Assembly: GCA_026388275.1 (NCBI GenBank)
Contig: JAPLKB010000058.1
Location: 62,676-126,675 of the forward strand
DNA length: 64,000 nt
Direction: 5' to 3'
Source of the DNA: Pseudomonadota bacterium
GTDB taxonomy: Bacteria > Desulfobacterota > Syntrophorhabdia > Syntrophorhabdales > Syntrophorhabdaceae
Every line of letters starts with the position of its first letter. Position 1 is the stretch's first letter. The notes beneath the pieces are model-generated. The model did no database searches. It was not told where the DNA came from and saw only the letters and a list, made by a program, of their open reading frames with translations. Shown piece by piece: positions 1-6,006 of this stretch. The position numbers and the translations under genes are program-made.

Positions 1-153
1 AAGCAATTTCATTTGTTCAATATTTGCACTACTGGTACTTCTATGGGTATAGAGATAAACCCTGCCAGTACTGAATTGAACAGTGATAGAGTCATCACCA
101 ATTTCATAGGCTAAGACTCCAGAATCTCCCCCTAAGTTCTTGTATCGTTCCAT
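1..153 (-). CDS. KTSC-like small protein, 3' end cut by window edge
   Basis: A minus-strand frame of 51 codons starts at ATG 153 behind AGAGGAAA and stays open to base 1, so the gene continues outside the window. The N-terminus (MERYKNLGGDSGVLAYEIG, then a Y-L-Y-T-H segment and I-E-Q-M) resembles small KTSC-domain proteins, named for the lysyl-tRNA synthetase C-terminal domain; their role as stand-alone proteins is not known. It starts 22 bp after the Shedu gene and is probably the third gene of that operon. Family call by sequence resemblance only. Confidence 0.6.
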   Translation of the reverse strand, partial: MERYKNLGGDSGVLAYEIGDDSITVQFSTGRVYLYTHRSTSSANIEQMKLL

Positions 154-174
154 AATAAATTTCCTCTTGCTAGA

Positions 175-1155
175 TCACTCCCTCAAGCCGTTTTTTACTA
201 TGAATTTGGCTCGTTCAAATAATTCGTCATACAAAACAATATCAATATTTCTCAAATTCCGCCTATACAGCTCAAGCGTCTTCAATTTTACAGCTTTTTC
301 TTTGTCACTTCCCGATAACTCAGACCTGCTACCTATTATCAAAATACATTCAACGTCACGAGTAAGGTCTGTAATTTTGTTGCCTTCTGAAGTGTAATTA
401 TCAGCCTGACTGTTAATCTCCCAATTTGCCTTCTGAGATAAAATCTGGCTGACAGCATCTGATAAATCATTTGATAAACACCATGCATCTGATCTATTTT
501 TTCGATTTTTGAACAATGATGTACTTGGCTTCTTCAATTCTACCAGCTTTGTAAATCTCATGTCTGATAAAAGGAAATCTGATATAACCTCATTTCCTCC
601 ATCTAAATCTGAACCTGAAACATGTGCCTCTCTTTGGAGTATTTTCAGATATCGGTACTTAAGGCCATAGCCAAATATCCATTCATTTTTTTCAAAAAAT
701 ATCTGCCATTCTGGTTCAGTGATACTTTTGCCTTGTGACAATTTATTCTCAAATTCTATCAAAGACTCTTTTCTACCTAAAATAGTATTTATGTCATCTT
801 GCGAAAGCTTGTTTCGGATAATATTCTTCAGGGCAGGAACTAGTGACGCTGTATCTGTAGCAGCAAGGAGGGACAAAATTCCTTCCGTATTGCCTGTTAT
901 TTCTACAAACTTCCCCGTTTCCTTAGGTACGACTGATTTAATCATACTGTATTTATCAAGGTGATAATATAGATTTCCTAAGTCATTAATTGACAGGGAA
1001 CATGTAAACTTAGATACACCAGTAGTAGAATCGTATGCATAGAGATTGGCGGAAACTTCATCAATCTCATTTCCTCCTTTATTCAAGCCAGAAATGTTTA
1101 AGAACAATTTGCATCTTTCATCGCTTCCAATCTCAAAAGCATGGTCAATGCTCAT
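175..1155 (-). CDS. sduA: Shedu antiphage nuclease SduA (DUF4263)
   Basis: Protein of about 326 aa. The C-terminal half carries the Shedu/DUF4263 signature: an E-W-Q-I-F-F-E-K-N-E-W-I-F-G block near residues 149-162, then a PD-(D/E)xK-type nuclease core with Asp near 193 and ELKKP near 206-210. Shedu proteins are single-gene antiphage defences with nuclease activity; the N-terminal part (about 1-140) is the variable sensor region and is not recognised further. ATG 1155 is preferred over TTG 1161 because AAGG lies 7 bases upstream of the ATG and only 1 base from the TTG. It overlaps the upstream WYL-like gene or abuts it within a few bases, so the two are translationally linked. Function inferred from the family. 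Confidence 0.8.
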   Translation of the reverse strand: MSIDHAFEIGSDERCKLFLNISGLNKGGNEIDEVSANLYAYDSTTGVSKFTCSLSINDLGNLYYHLDKYSMIKSVVPKETGKFVEITGNTEGILSLLAATDTASLVPALKNIIRNKLSQDDINTILGRKESLIEFENKLSQGKSITEPEWQIFFEKNEWIFGYGLKYRYLKILQREAHVSGSDLDGGNEVISDFLLSDMRFTKLVELKKPSTSLFKNRKNRSDAWCLSNDLSDAVSQILSQKANWEINSQADNYTSEGNKITDLTRDVECILIIGSRSELSGSDKEKAVKLKTLELYRRNLRNIDIVLYDELFERAKFIVKNGLRE

Positions 1156-1157
1156 TA

Positions 1158-1493
1158 TCAAACCTTCGCTATGACATATTTATATCTATCCGATTCCGGA
1201 TTGTATTCAGGAGACTCCTTGAATGGAGTAACAGGTTCACAAATAGCAACATTTGAGAGATGTTCTATAAAAAACATTCGAAAGCTTGGTAGTATCTTTT
1301 CGCTGGCACTGTCACTAACCCCAGATGTCTGTAAAATGTCAACTTTAGTTGATTCAGTTCCGTCATTTTTGCGCATAATATATATGGCATGTGGATTACC
1401 AATTCGGCTACCAGATGTTTTACCGGGTTTGTTGTACTCAAATGATATTGCCACTTTCCTCTTTATTGCATCCTTAAGTGTTTCGATTATCAT
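1158..1493 (-). CDS. Small WYL-domain-like protein, first gene of the Shedu operon
   Basis: Protein of 111 aa starting at ATG 1493, chosen over the longer frame to 1565 because AGGAGG sits 8 bases upstream. The opening E-T-L-K-D-A-I-K-R-K-V-A-I-S-F-E-Y pattern and the closing Y-N-P-E-S-D-R-Y-K-Y-V-I-A-K-V resemble short stand-alone WYL-type proteins. WYL domains usually bind ligands or nucleic acid and control defence genes, but this protein has no DNA-binding HTH. It directly precedes sduA, so a regulatory or sensing role in the defence operon is plausible (inference). Confidence 0.6.
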   Translation of the reverse strand: MIIETLKDAIKRKVAISFEYNKPGKTSGSRIGNPHAIYIMRKNDGTESTKVDILQTSGVSDSASEKILPSFRMFFIEHLSNVAICEPVTPFKESPEYNPESDRYKYVIAKV

Positions 1494-1540
1494 TATTGTC
1501 CTCCTAGGTGGATCTAATACAAAGTTCACCGGAAGCCGAT

Positions 1541-1569
1541 GGGGATGCTCAAAAATTATTAGCATCCCC
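1541..1569 (-). promoter_or_regulatory. Stem-loop in the leader of the Shedu operon
   Basis: A perfect 8-bp inverted repeat, GGGGATGC...GCATCCCC with a 13-base loop, lies about 50 bases upstream of the WYL-like start codon. It could be an attenuator, an mRNA stabiliser or a terminator for upstream transcription. No poly-T run follows it on the minus strand. Confidence 0.45.
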
Positions 1570-1740
1570 TTGCAGCTGATTTGAAATGCAACGCCGAATA
1601 TTCCGATAGGTCATCGCTCCCCCTGTTAAATGCACTTTATGACCCGCAAAGTTGAATGGAATATTCTATTTAACTACTTTTATTAAGGTTTTATCAATTG
1701 TTTTCTTTTAACGAAAACTGTATTGGCAGGTAGACTCCGA
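1570..1740. other. Intergenic, no feature recognised
   Basis: AT-rich stretch between the Shedu operon leader and the first interspersed repeat copy. No convincing reading frame or RNA gene was seen. It should hold the Shedu operon promoter, but no clear -35/-10 pair was identified. Confidence 0.4.
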
Positions 1741-2060
1741 GAAAAGGATCTCTCAGAATAAGAAGTATGTTGATGAGAATTGATGAAACAAAGACTGGCT
1801 TGGATTTGCATACGATTCTTAATTTTCAGCAACATTTGCTGAGAATTGGATGTCCGAACTATTAATATCTTACCTGCCGTTGGTTGGAGATACTCCAATG
1901 TGCTGTTCCCACCCCCCTCAAAATATTTGCTAACACAGTGTTAGCAAATTCCAATATTCTCGTAGAGCCAATATGGAAGAAGGTTTATACGAATTTACTT
2001 TAGAAACCAAATTTACCGGATTCAAGTCTTTATCCATGACTCAGGAGCTATTATTGCCGG
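1741..2060 (+). repeat. Interspersed palindrome repeat, copy A
   Basis: Full-length copy of an interspersed element of about 300 bp. Order of parts: TCTCAG...GAGA stem (from 1751); conserved GACTGGCTTGG; palindrome 1 at 1827-1841 (CAGCAAC, centre A, then TTTGCTG, one mismatch); conserved TGTCCGAA...CCAATGTGCTGTTCC; palindrome 2 at 1925-1949 (arm ATTTGCTAACAC, centre A, perfect 12-bp arms); then conserved CCAATATGGAAG and TTTATACGAATT. A short frame beginning ATGGAAGAAGGTTTATACGA runs out of the right end. Same orientation as the other copies. Palindrome arms differ from other copies while remaining complementary. Confidence 0.85.
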
Positions 2061-2138
2061 ATGGAAACACCTGTATATCAGGTTTTTTTCAATTGTTCTT
2101 ATTTTTCAATTGTTGTATTGGAAGATACATTTAATTAA

Positions 2139-2167
2139 TTTTCACATTCATATAAAAATGATATACT
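2139..2167 (+). promoter_or_regulatory. Possible promoter of the RelBE-like module
   Basis: TTTTCA (2139-2144) and TATACT (2162-2167) are separated by 17 bases, placing a start site about 25 bases before the antitoxin ATG. The -10 is good and the -35 weak. Prediction only. Confidence 0.35.
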
Positions 2168-2196
2168 TAGACAAATTTGATTAGCGAGGTTTTTAT

Positions 2197-2397
2197 ATGC
2201 TCAGTACCGTGAAAATAGATTTGAGTCGGGGAGACCTGATAAAGGCAATAAAGGCGATGAGAAAGAGCGAAAGAGACGCCTTTATAGAAGATCTTATTGC
2301 ATCCACCTCTCCCGAATATCTGGAAAGTATTAAAGAGGCAAAAGCAGACTATAAAGCCGGGAGGGTTAAAACGCACGCAGAGGTTTTCGGAGAGTGA
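2197..2397 (+). CDS. Antitoxin of a RelBE/ParDE-like module
   Basis: Acidic-tailed small protein of 66 aa with GAGG upstream of ATG 2197. The N-terminal half (T-V-K-I-D-L-S-R-G-D-L-I-K-A-I-K-A-M) looks like a short DNA-binding segment, and the C-terminus (K-A-G-R-V-K-T-H-A-E-V-F-G-E) resembles the toxin-wrapping tail of RelB/ParD-type antitoxins. Its stop overlaps the start of the RelE-like toxin, the usual antitoxin-first order. It should neutralise the toxin and repress the operon. The exact antitoxin family is not assigned. Confidence 0.75.
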   Translation: MLSTVKIDLSRGDLIKAIKAMRKSERDAFIEDLIASTSPEYLESIKEAKADYKAGRVKTHAEVFGE

Positions 2398-2648
2398 AAT
2401 ACAGACTTGTATATACACAAAGAGCAGTGAGGGATATCGGAAAACTTGAAGTAAATGTGAAAAAAAGAATTGGTAAAACACTTATGCGTTATCAGGATGC
2501 CCCCTTAGATTATGCTGAAAGCCTTACGGATTCAAGTCTTGGCAGTTATAGATTTCGAGTAGGAGATTATAGGATTATTTTCGATATAGAAGGCAGGGAT
2601 ATTGTAGTGTTGCGAGTTGGCCACAGGAGAGAGCTTTATAAACGGTAG
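2394..2648 (+). CDS. RelE/ParE-family toxin
   Basis: Protein of 84 aa starting at GTG 2394, overlapping the antitoxin stop by 4 bp. It has the RelE/ParE core: an N-terminal Y-T-Q-R-A-V-R-D-I-G-K-L helix, Y-R-F-R-V-G-D-Y-R-I-I-F-D strand pair and a C-terminal V-L-R-V-G-H-R-R-E-L-Y ending. The conserved GDYRIIF and GHR motifs favour an active RelE-type ribosome-dependent mRNA endonuclease. Intact module between repeat copies A and B. Confidence 0.88.
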   Translation: MKYRLVYTQRAVRDIGKLEVNVKKRIGKTLMRYQDAPLDYAESLTDSSLGSYRFRVGDYRIIFDIEGRDIVVLRVGHRRELYKR

Positions 2649-2725
2649 TTGTATCCGAATGTGCCCATTATTCACCAAAAATAACTTCGGTTTGACAGAC
2701 CCCCCAAGTAAAGTATATCCCATAA
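2649..2725. other. Short intergenic before repeat copy B
   Basis: Contains no recognised gene. The sequence leads directly into the left part of repeat copy B. Confidence 0.3.
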
Positions 2726-2990
2726 CAAAGAGACCGTTACTGAGAATTGATAAAACAACCACTGGCTTGGGTTTGTAGATGATTTCTTAATTTTCAGCAA
2801 CAGTTGCTGAAAATTGGACGTCCGAATTATAAATATCTCCCTGCCGCTGGTTGGAAATACTCCAATGTGCCGTTCCCACCCTCCTTACAAATATTTGTTA
2901 CAACAGTTGTAACAAATGCCAATATCCTCGTAAAGCCAATATGGAAGCAGGTTTATACGAATTGACTTTAAAAAGAAAACTTGCCGGATA
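2726..2990 (+). repeat. Interspersed palindrome repeat, copy B
   Basis: Copy that begins at ACTGAGAATTGATAAAAC (about 2739) and lacks the left TCTCAG half of the first stem. Palindrome 1 is a perfect 13-bp inverted repeat at 2789-2815 (arm AATTTTCAGCAAC, centre A). Palindrome 2 is a perfect 12-bp inverted repeat at 2893-2917 (arm ATTTGTTACAAC, centre A). The conserved flanks ATATCTCCCTGCC, CCAATGTGCCGTTCC, GCCAATATGGAAG and TTTATACGAATTGACTT are all present. The right end has a frame starting ATGGAAGCAGGTTTATACGA that stops after 19 codons. Confidence 0.87.
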
Positions 2991-3013
2991 TGCCGATTAA
3001 CCCTGATATGTCA

Positions 3014-3250
3014 TTATCCAATTTCTTGCAGTTCATACTCAACAGTATCTGCACTGAAATCCTGTTCGTGGGGCCACATGATACCTCCAAAAGCAGGTCT
3101 GACAGAACAAAAATATGATTGCTCCTTTAACTCATTAAAAACACCTTTGTCTATATATGGAGAGACATCAAACACACCTTTTTTGCCGTTTGAAAATTCA
3201 ATTTTGAGTTTATAATCAACCAAAGGCTCAACTGATATGATTTTTACCAT
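3014..3250 (-). CDS. DUF2442 protein, probable toxin-antitoxin partner
   Basis: Protein of 78 aa with the DUF2442 pattern: V-D-Y-K-L-K-I-E-F-S-N-G-K-K-G-V-F-D-V near the N-terminus and F-G-G-I-M-W-P-H-E-Q-D-F-S-A-D-T-V-E near the end. DUF2442 genes commonly follow DUF4160 genes, as here with a 9-bp gap, and the pair is regarded as a putative toxin-antitoxin module. The biochemical role of each partner is not established. Confidence 0.8.
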   Translation of the reverse strand: MVKIISVEPLVDYKLKIEFSNGKKGVFDVSPYIDKGVFNELKEQSYFCSVRPAFGGIMWPHEQDFSADTVEYELQEIG

Positions 3251-3259
3251 GAGTTCACC

Positions 3260-3529
3260 TCATTTTAATGGTTCAATTTTAAATGGCTGCTGGCCTTCAA
3301 CCGACATTCTCCAGTCAGCAATTAATTCGTCTCTGTGTATTTCAATCCATGCCTGAATCAATTTCATTTTTGAAGTAGGAAGATTACCTTCCAGAATTGT
3401 TCCATCGTCTATTCCGATAATAGCCTCATGCTCGGCATACTGGGCATGAATATGTGGAAGATGATGTTTCTTATTATCAAAATAGAACATGAGAACAATA
3501 ATACCATAGAACATCGAGATTATAGGCAT
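3260..3529 (-). CDS. DUF4160 protein, probable toxin-antitoxin partner
   Basis: Protein of 89 aa starting MPIISMFYGIIVLMFYFDN, the typical DUF4160 opening, followed by H-H-L-P-H-I-H-A-Q-Y. ATG 3529 is chosen over 3544 because family members start at this MPxISMFYG and GGTGAA lies upstream. It precedes the DUF2442 gene in the same direction. A cluster of histidines (HHLPHIH) is the most conserved part and may be functional. Confidence 0.82.
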   Translation of the reverse strand: MPIISMFYGIIVLMFYFDNKKHHLPHIHAQYAEHEAIIGIDDGTILEGNLPTSKMKLIQAWIEIHRDELIADWRMSVEGQQPFKIEPLK

Positions 3530-3550
3530 ATTTTCACCATCCATTATCTT

Positions 3551-3667
3551 TTAACTGACAGGTTTCAGACTGTAATCTTCATATCCTATTCGTTCAATTT
3601 ATGACCGGATGCGATGAGCACATTCAATAATATCTTGAATGAGTTCCTGATCGTTTCGTTTAGACAT
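3551..3667 (-). pseudogene. HepT-like (HEPN/DUF86) remnant with nonsense codon
   Basis: Overlapping the 3' end of the mntA-like gene, a frame starting at ATG 3667 encodes MSKRNDQELIQDIIECAHRI and two more residues, then TAA, then continues in frame as I-E-R-I-G-Y-E-D-Y before a second stop. This matches the N-terminus of HEPN-domain HepT toxins, where Tyr normally stands at the nonsense position. The rest of the protein is missing. The RNase toxin is therefore dead while its partner nucleotidyltransferase gene remains. Confidence 0.65.
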
Positions 3668-3962
3668 AGGTCAGGGTGCTTCGTATGTCATCTGCGACTT
3701 TTTTTACGCGTATATTTTCAAGACCGTCACGAGTTAGAAGGTCCACTTTTCTTCCAAGAATTTCCTCAAGGTATTCGACAAGCCTGATAAATTTGAGGCC
3801 CATGGGCCGGCTGAACTCTACAATAAGATCAATATTGCTGCTATCGTTATCGGCTCCCGTAGCGACAGAACCGAAGAGGCCAATCTTCTCAACACCAAAT
3901 TCTGAAGAAAGATAGTCACGCTGTTTTCTTATCTTTTCTATGGTGTCGTTTTTAATAGCCAT
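3660..3962 (-). CDS. MntA-like minimal nucleotidyltransferase antitoxin
   Basis: Protein of 100 aa with the minimal nucleotidyltransferase fold signature: G-L-F-G-S-V-A-T-G then S-N-I-D-L-I-V-E-F. MntA-type antitoxins AMPylate HepT toxins. The usual S-D-I-D-L motif reads S-N-I-D-L here, so the first catalytic Asp is replaced by Asn and activity may be impaired. ATG 3962 has GAGGTG 6 bases upstream and is preferred to GTG 3971. The downstream hepT is a remnant, so this antitoxin appears orphaned. Confidence 0.82.
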   Translation of the reverse strand: MAIKNDTIEKIRKQRDYLSSEFGVEKIGLFGSVATGADNDSSNIDLIVEFSRPMGLKFIRLVEYLEEILGRKVDLLTRDGLENIRVKKVADDIRSTLTYV

Positions 3963-3985
3963 TTTATACACCTCAATTCTTCATT

Positions 3986-4093
3986 CTACGCATAAATAGT
4001 AATGTCGTCAATTTCTTTTTCAAATTTTTCTTGAATATGTTTAGGTAATTCCTCGAAATCTCTTTTAAAGGAATCGGTACGTATTATTTTCAT
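3986..4093 (-). pseudogene. Truncated RelE-family toxin
   Basis: A 35-codon frame from ATG 4093 reads MKIIRTDSFKRDFEELPKHI and a further 15 residues before TAG. It matches the N-terminal helix-strand of RelE-family toxins, which normally run to about 85-90 residues. The ATG overlaps the stop of an antitoxin remnant (ATGA). The catalytic C-terminus is missing, so it is unlikely to be toxic. Confidence 0.55.
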
Positions 4094-4203
4094 GCCTTTA
4101 GGTCGGCAAGGAATTCATCAATTGAAGAAAAGCTTTTAACTCTGCCCTTTTTGATGTCGCTATCAGCTTCCTTTTCCGCTTTATCACAATCATAATTTTT
4201 GAA
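4090..4203 (-). pseudogene. C-terminal remnant of a toxin-antitoxin antitoxin
   Basis: A frame without a visible start encodes K-E-A-D-S-D-I-K-K-G-R-V-K-S-F-S-S-I-D-E-F-L-A-D-L-K-A and ends in TGA overlapping the truncated RelE start. The D-I-K-x-G-R-V-x-S-F...D-E-F-L-x-D-L pattern is common at the C-terminus of type II antitoxins paired with RelE. The N-terminal DNA-binding part is absent. Confidence 0.5.
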
Positions 4204-4259
4204 ATACGGGGGAAAGGATAACGCATACTTAAATTCAGATGTAAGAAAAATCAGGTACA

Positions 4260-4499
4260 TCAGAAAAGCCGGCCTTTGTGATTTTTGTAATCCTCGATCC
4301 CCCGGTTCATCGAATCCTTTAGCGTTGTATTGGAATTTATCTCCGCCATCTCGAATTCATCAACAAATTCAATTTCGTTGATATACCGCAATGCGGCTGT
4401 TTCAATAAAATTAGAGATCGACCTGTTCTCTTGTTCGGCTATTGTCTTAAAGGCGTTATATACCTTATCATTAAGCCTGAGTGTTACTACTTTTGCCAT
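4260..4499 (-). CDS. Ribbon-helix-helix antitoxin-like protein
   Basis: Protein of 79 aa starting MAKVVTLRLNDKVYNAFKTI, an RHH pattern (strand T-L-R-L-N-D, then helix and A-E-Q-E-N-R-S-I-S-N-F-I-E-T-A-A). ATG 4499 is preferred because AAGGTG lies 6 bases upstream. The C-terminus (L-K-D-S-M-N-R-G-I-E-D-Y-K-N-H-K-G-R-L-F) resembles the toxin-binding tail of these antitoxins. No intact toxin follows; the truncated RelE lies downstream after another antitoxin remnant. Confidence 0.7.
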   Translation of the reverse strand: MAKVVTLRLNDKVYNAFKTIAEQENRSISNFIETAALRYINEIEFVDEFEMAEINSNTTLKDSMNRGIEDYKNHKGRLF

Positions 4500-4526
4500 A
4501 TCGCACCTTCTGAAATATATTCTCAA

Positions 4527-4640
4527 ATACTTTGTTAATCAATAATAAAAACTCGTAGAAGGTGATAGAGTTTTGCCTGGATATGGCGTTGAGGGGAGGG
4601 CAGACTATCGAGTTTTGCCGGTTTCGTCCACCTTACCACG
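4527..4640. other. Intergenic between RHH gene and repeat copy C
   Basis: Holds the presumed promoter of the minus-strand 4499 gene. No specific element was recognised. Confidence 0.3.
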
Positions 4641-4980
4641 ATTGCATCTCTCAGAATAAATAAGCTGTTGCTGAGAATTGATAAAACAAAGACTGGCTTG
4701 GGTTTGCAGATGATTTTAAAATTGCCGCAACATTTGCGGCAAATTGGGATGTCCGAATTATTAATATCTCCCTGCCATTGGTTGGTAATACTCCAATGTG
4801 CCGTTCCAAACTTCCCCCAAATATTTGCTGTAACTGTTACAGCAAATATAATTACTCTCGTAAAACCAATATGGAAGCTGGTTTATACGAATTGACTTCA
4901 AAAACAAAATTTATCGGATTTGAATCTTTATTCTTGACGAAGAAGCTTTCTGAACGCACAAAGTCAAAGATTTAACAGCA
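4641..4980 (+). repeat. Interspersed palindrome repeat, copy C (best preserved)
   Basis: Full copy. First stem TCTCAG (4649-4654) pairs with CTGAGA (4671-4676). Palindrome 1 is at 4724-4740: GCCGCAA, CAT, TTGCGGC, extendable outward by AATT on both sides. Palindrome 2 is a perfect 14-bp inverted repeat at 4821-4849 (arm ATATTTGCTGTAAC, centre T). All conserved blocks seen in copies A and B are present in the same order. Two overlapping open frames cover it but are not conserved across copies, except for the short frame from ATGGAAGCTGGTTTATACGA at the right end. Confidence 0.87.
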
Positions 4981-4993
4981 TGTATACACTTAA

Positions 4994-5371
4994 TCAGGCA
5001 ACCTGTATCTCCAGAAGAATTTTTTCGTAATTTACGACAGGAGTATTGCGCTCTCTGCCTTCTTTTGTTTTCTTCAAATCAATAAGACCGAGACCCGCAA
5101 GAAGTTCAACATCATCATAGGTATTTTTAACATCCCTCTTAAGAAACTTTGCAAGTTCATACACTGATGAAGGATGCTCTTTTCTAATGACCTTGAGAAT
5201 CCTGAGGCGGTTTTCTGTGAGGATTTTTCTCATAGCTTCAAGGTTTTCACAGTAGAGTCCTTCATGTTTTTTTACTTTTTCTCCCTGCTCAGCTTTTTCC
5301 CATACAGCATTGACCTCATTAAATAGTTCCTTTTCCGATTTTATTGCAATCTTAATATTTTTAATCTTCAT
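4994..5371 (-). CDS. Winged-helix antitoxin of a TumE/TumA-like module (HVO_A0114 family)
   Basis: Protein of about 125 aa starting MKIKNIKIAIKSEKELFNEV. The region R-K-I-L-T-E-N-R-L-R-I-L-K-V-I-R-K-E-H-P-S-S-V-Y-E-L-A-K-F-L-K-R-D is a winged-helix DNA-binding domain like the HVO_A0114 group. ATG 5371 overlaps the stop of the upstream TumE-like gene (ATGA) and has AAGG upstream, so it is chosen over 5389. It likely counters the TumE-like protein and represses the operon. Confidence 0.75.
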   Translation of the reverse strand: MKIKNIKIAIKSEKELFNEVNAVWEKAEQGEKVKKHEGLYCENLEAMRKILTENRLRILKVIRKEHPSSVYELAKFLKRDVKNTYDDVELLAGLGLIDLKKTKEGRERNTPVVNYEKILLEIQVA

Positions 5372-5625
5372 ATTGCACCTTCCCTGCATCGTTGTATATC
5401 TTTTTTGAAGTCATTCCATAGCTTTTTAAGGTTCTTAAACGTATATTGGGACTCCTTTCCCTCATAATTATCATAGCCTACAACACGTTCACCATTTACG
5501 ATATAGACAAATGAGTATTTCAACCCGTATGGTTTATCTTTTGTTCTGGGTAACTGCCATATTTTAATTTCTTCGATAGAACCATTGGCGTTATATTGCT
5601 TCACGTGATATATAAGCCTTGCCAT
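5368..5625 (-). CDS. TumE-like toxin (DUF6516)
   Basis: Protein of about 85 aa starting MARLIYHVKQYNANGSIEEI, with W-Q-L-P-R-T-K-D-K-P-Y-G-L-K-Y-S and V-N-G-E-R-V-V-G-Y-D-N-Y-E-G-K, the conserved core of DUF6516/TumE-family proteins. These are toxins of a type II module whose partner is a winged-helix protein, as found here directly downstream. ATG 5625 is favoured by family alignment; ATG 5655 would lie inside a palindrome and give an unusual N-terminus. Confidence 0.75.
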   Translation of the reverse strand: MARLIYHVKQYNANGSIEEIKIWQLPRTKDKPYGLKYSFVYIVNGERVVGYDNYEGKESQYTFKNLKKLWNDFKKDIQRCREGAI

Positions 5626-5627
5626 AT

Positions 5628-5660
5628 TGGTATAACTATACCATATATCGGACATATGTC
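5628..5660 (-). promoter_or_regulatory. Two palindromes at the TumE/TumA-like promoter
   Basis: TGGTATA-AC-TATACCA (5628-5643) and the perfect palindrome GACATATGTC (5651-5660) lie immediately before the TumE start. Their position fits operators for autoregulation by the winged-helix antitoxin (inference). Confidence 0.5.
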
Positions 5661-5684
5661 AAGACAGACTGGATATGGAGCCAT

Positions 5685-5880
5685 TTTTCAATATTTCAAT
5701 ATCCCTCTGACCCTGGTTGGAAATATTCCAATGTGCTGCTCCCACCCTCCCTAAAAAATTCGTTAACACTGTGTTAACGAAAACTAATATCTTCGTAAAG
5801 CCAATATGGAAGCTTGTTTATACTAATTGACTTAAAAAAAACTTACCGGATTCAAATCTTTATCCATGACTCAGGAGTCA
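5685..5880 (+). repeat. Interspersed palindrome repeat, copy E (right half)
   Basis: Only the right part is present: TTTCAATATCCCTCTGACCC, CCAATGTGCTGCTCCCACC, palindrome 2 at 5759-5781 (arm TTCGTTAACAC, centre T, perfect 11-bp arms), then GCCAATATGGAAGC and TTTATACTAATTGACTT, ending near CATGACTCAGGAGTCATTA. The small right-end frame seen in copies A-C is broken here by stop codons. The longest frame of the next gene reads back into this repeat. Confidence 0.82.
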
Positions 5881-6006
5881 TTACCTCTGAAATGTCGGCT
5901 CCATAGCCGGGCTTGTGGTCTTGTATACAAATTGGGATTGTTTTTTGCCGGCGGATGTGGTACAGAATATCAAGACTTCCTTGAATACCTTATCGGAGCG
6001 AATGAT

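Noticed and set aside
4668-4975. Open frames of 65-75 codons inside repeat copy C
   Set aside because: The frames are broken or shifted in the other copies, so only the DNA is conserved.
5866-6006. The 47-codon N-terminal extension of the acyl-CoA synthetase alpha subunit
   Set aside because: It begins in the repeat, lacks family similarity, and a good ribosome binding site precedes ATG 6007.
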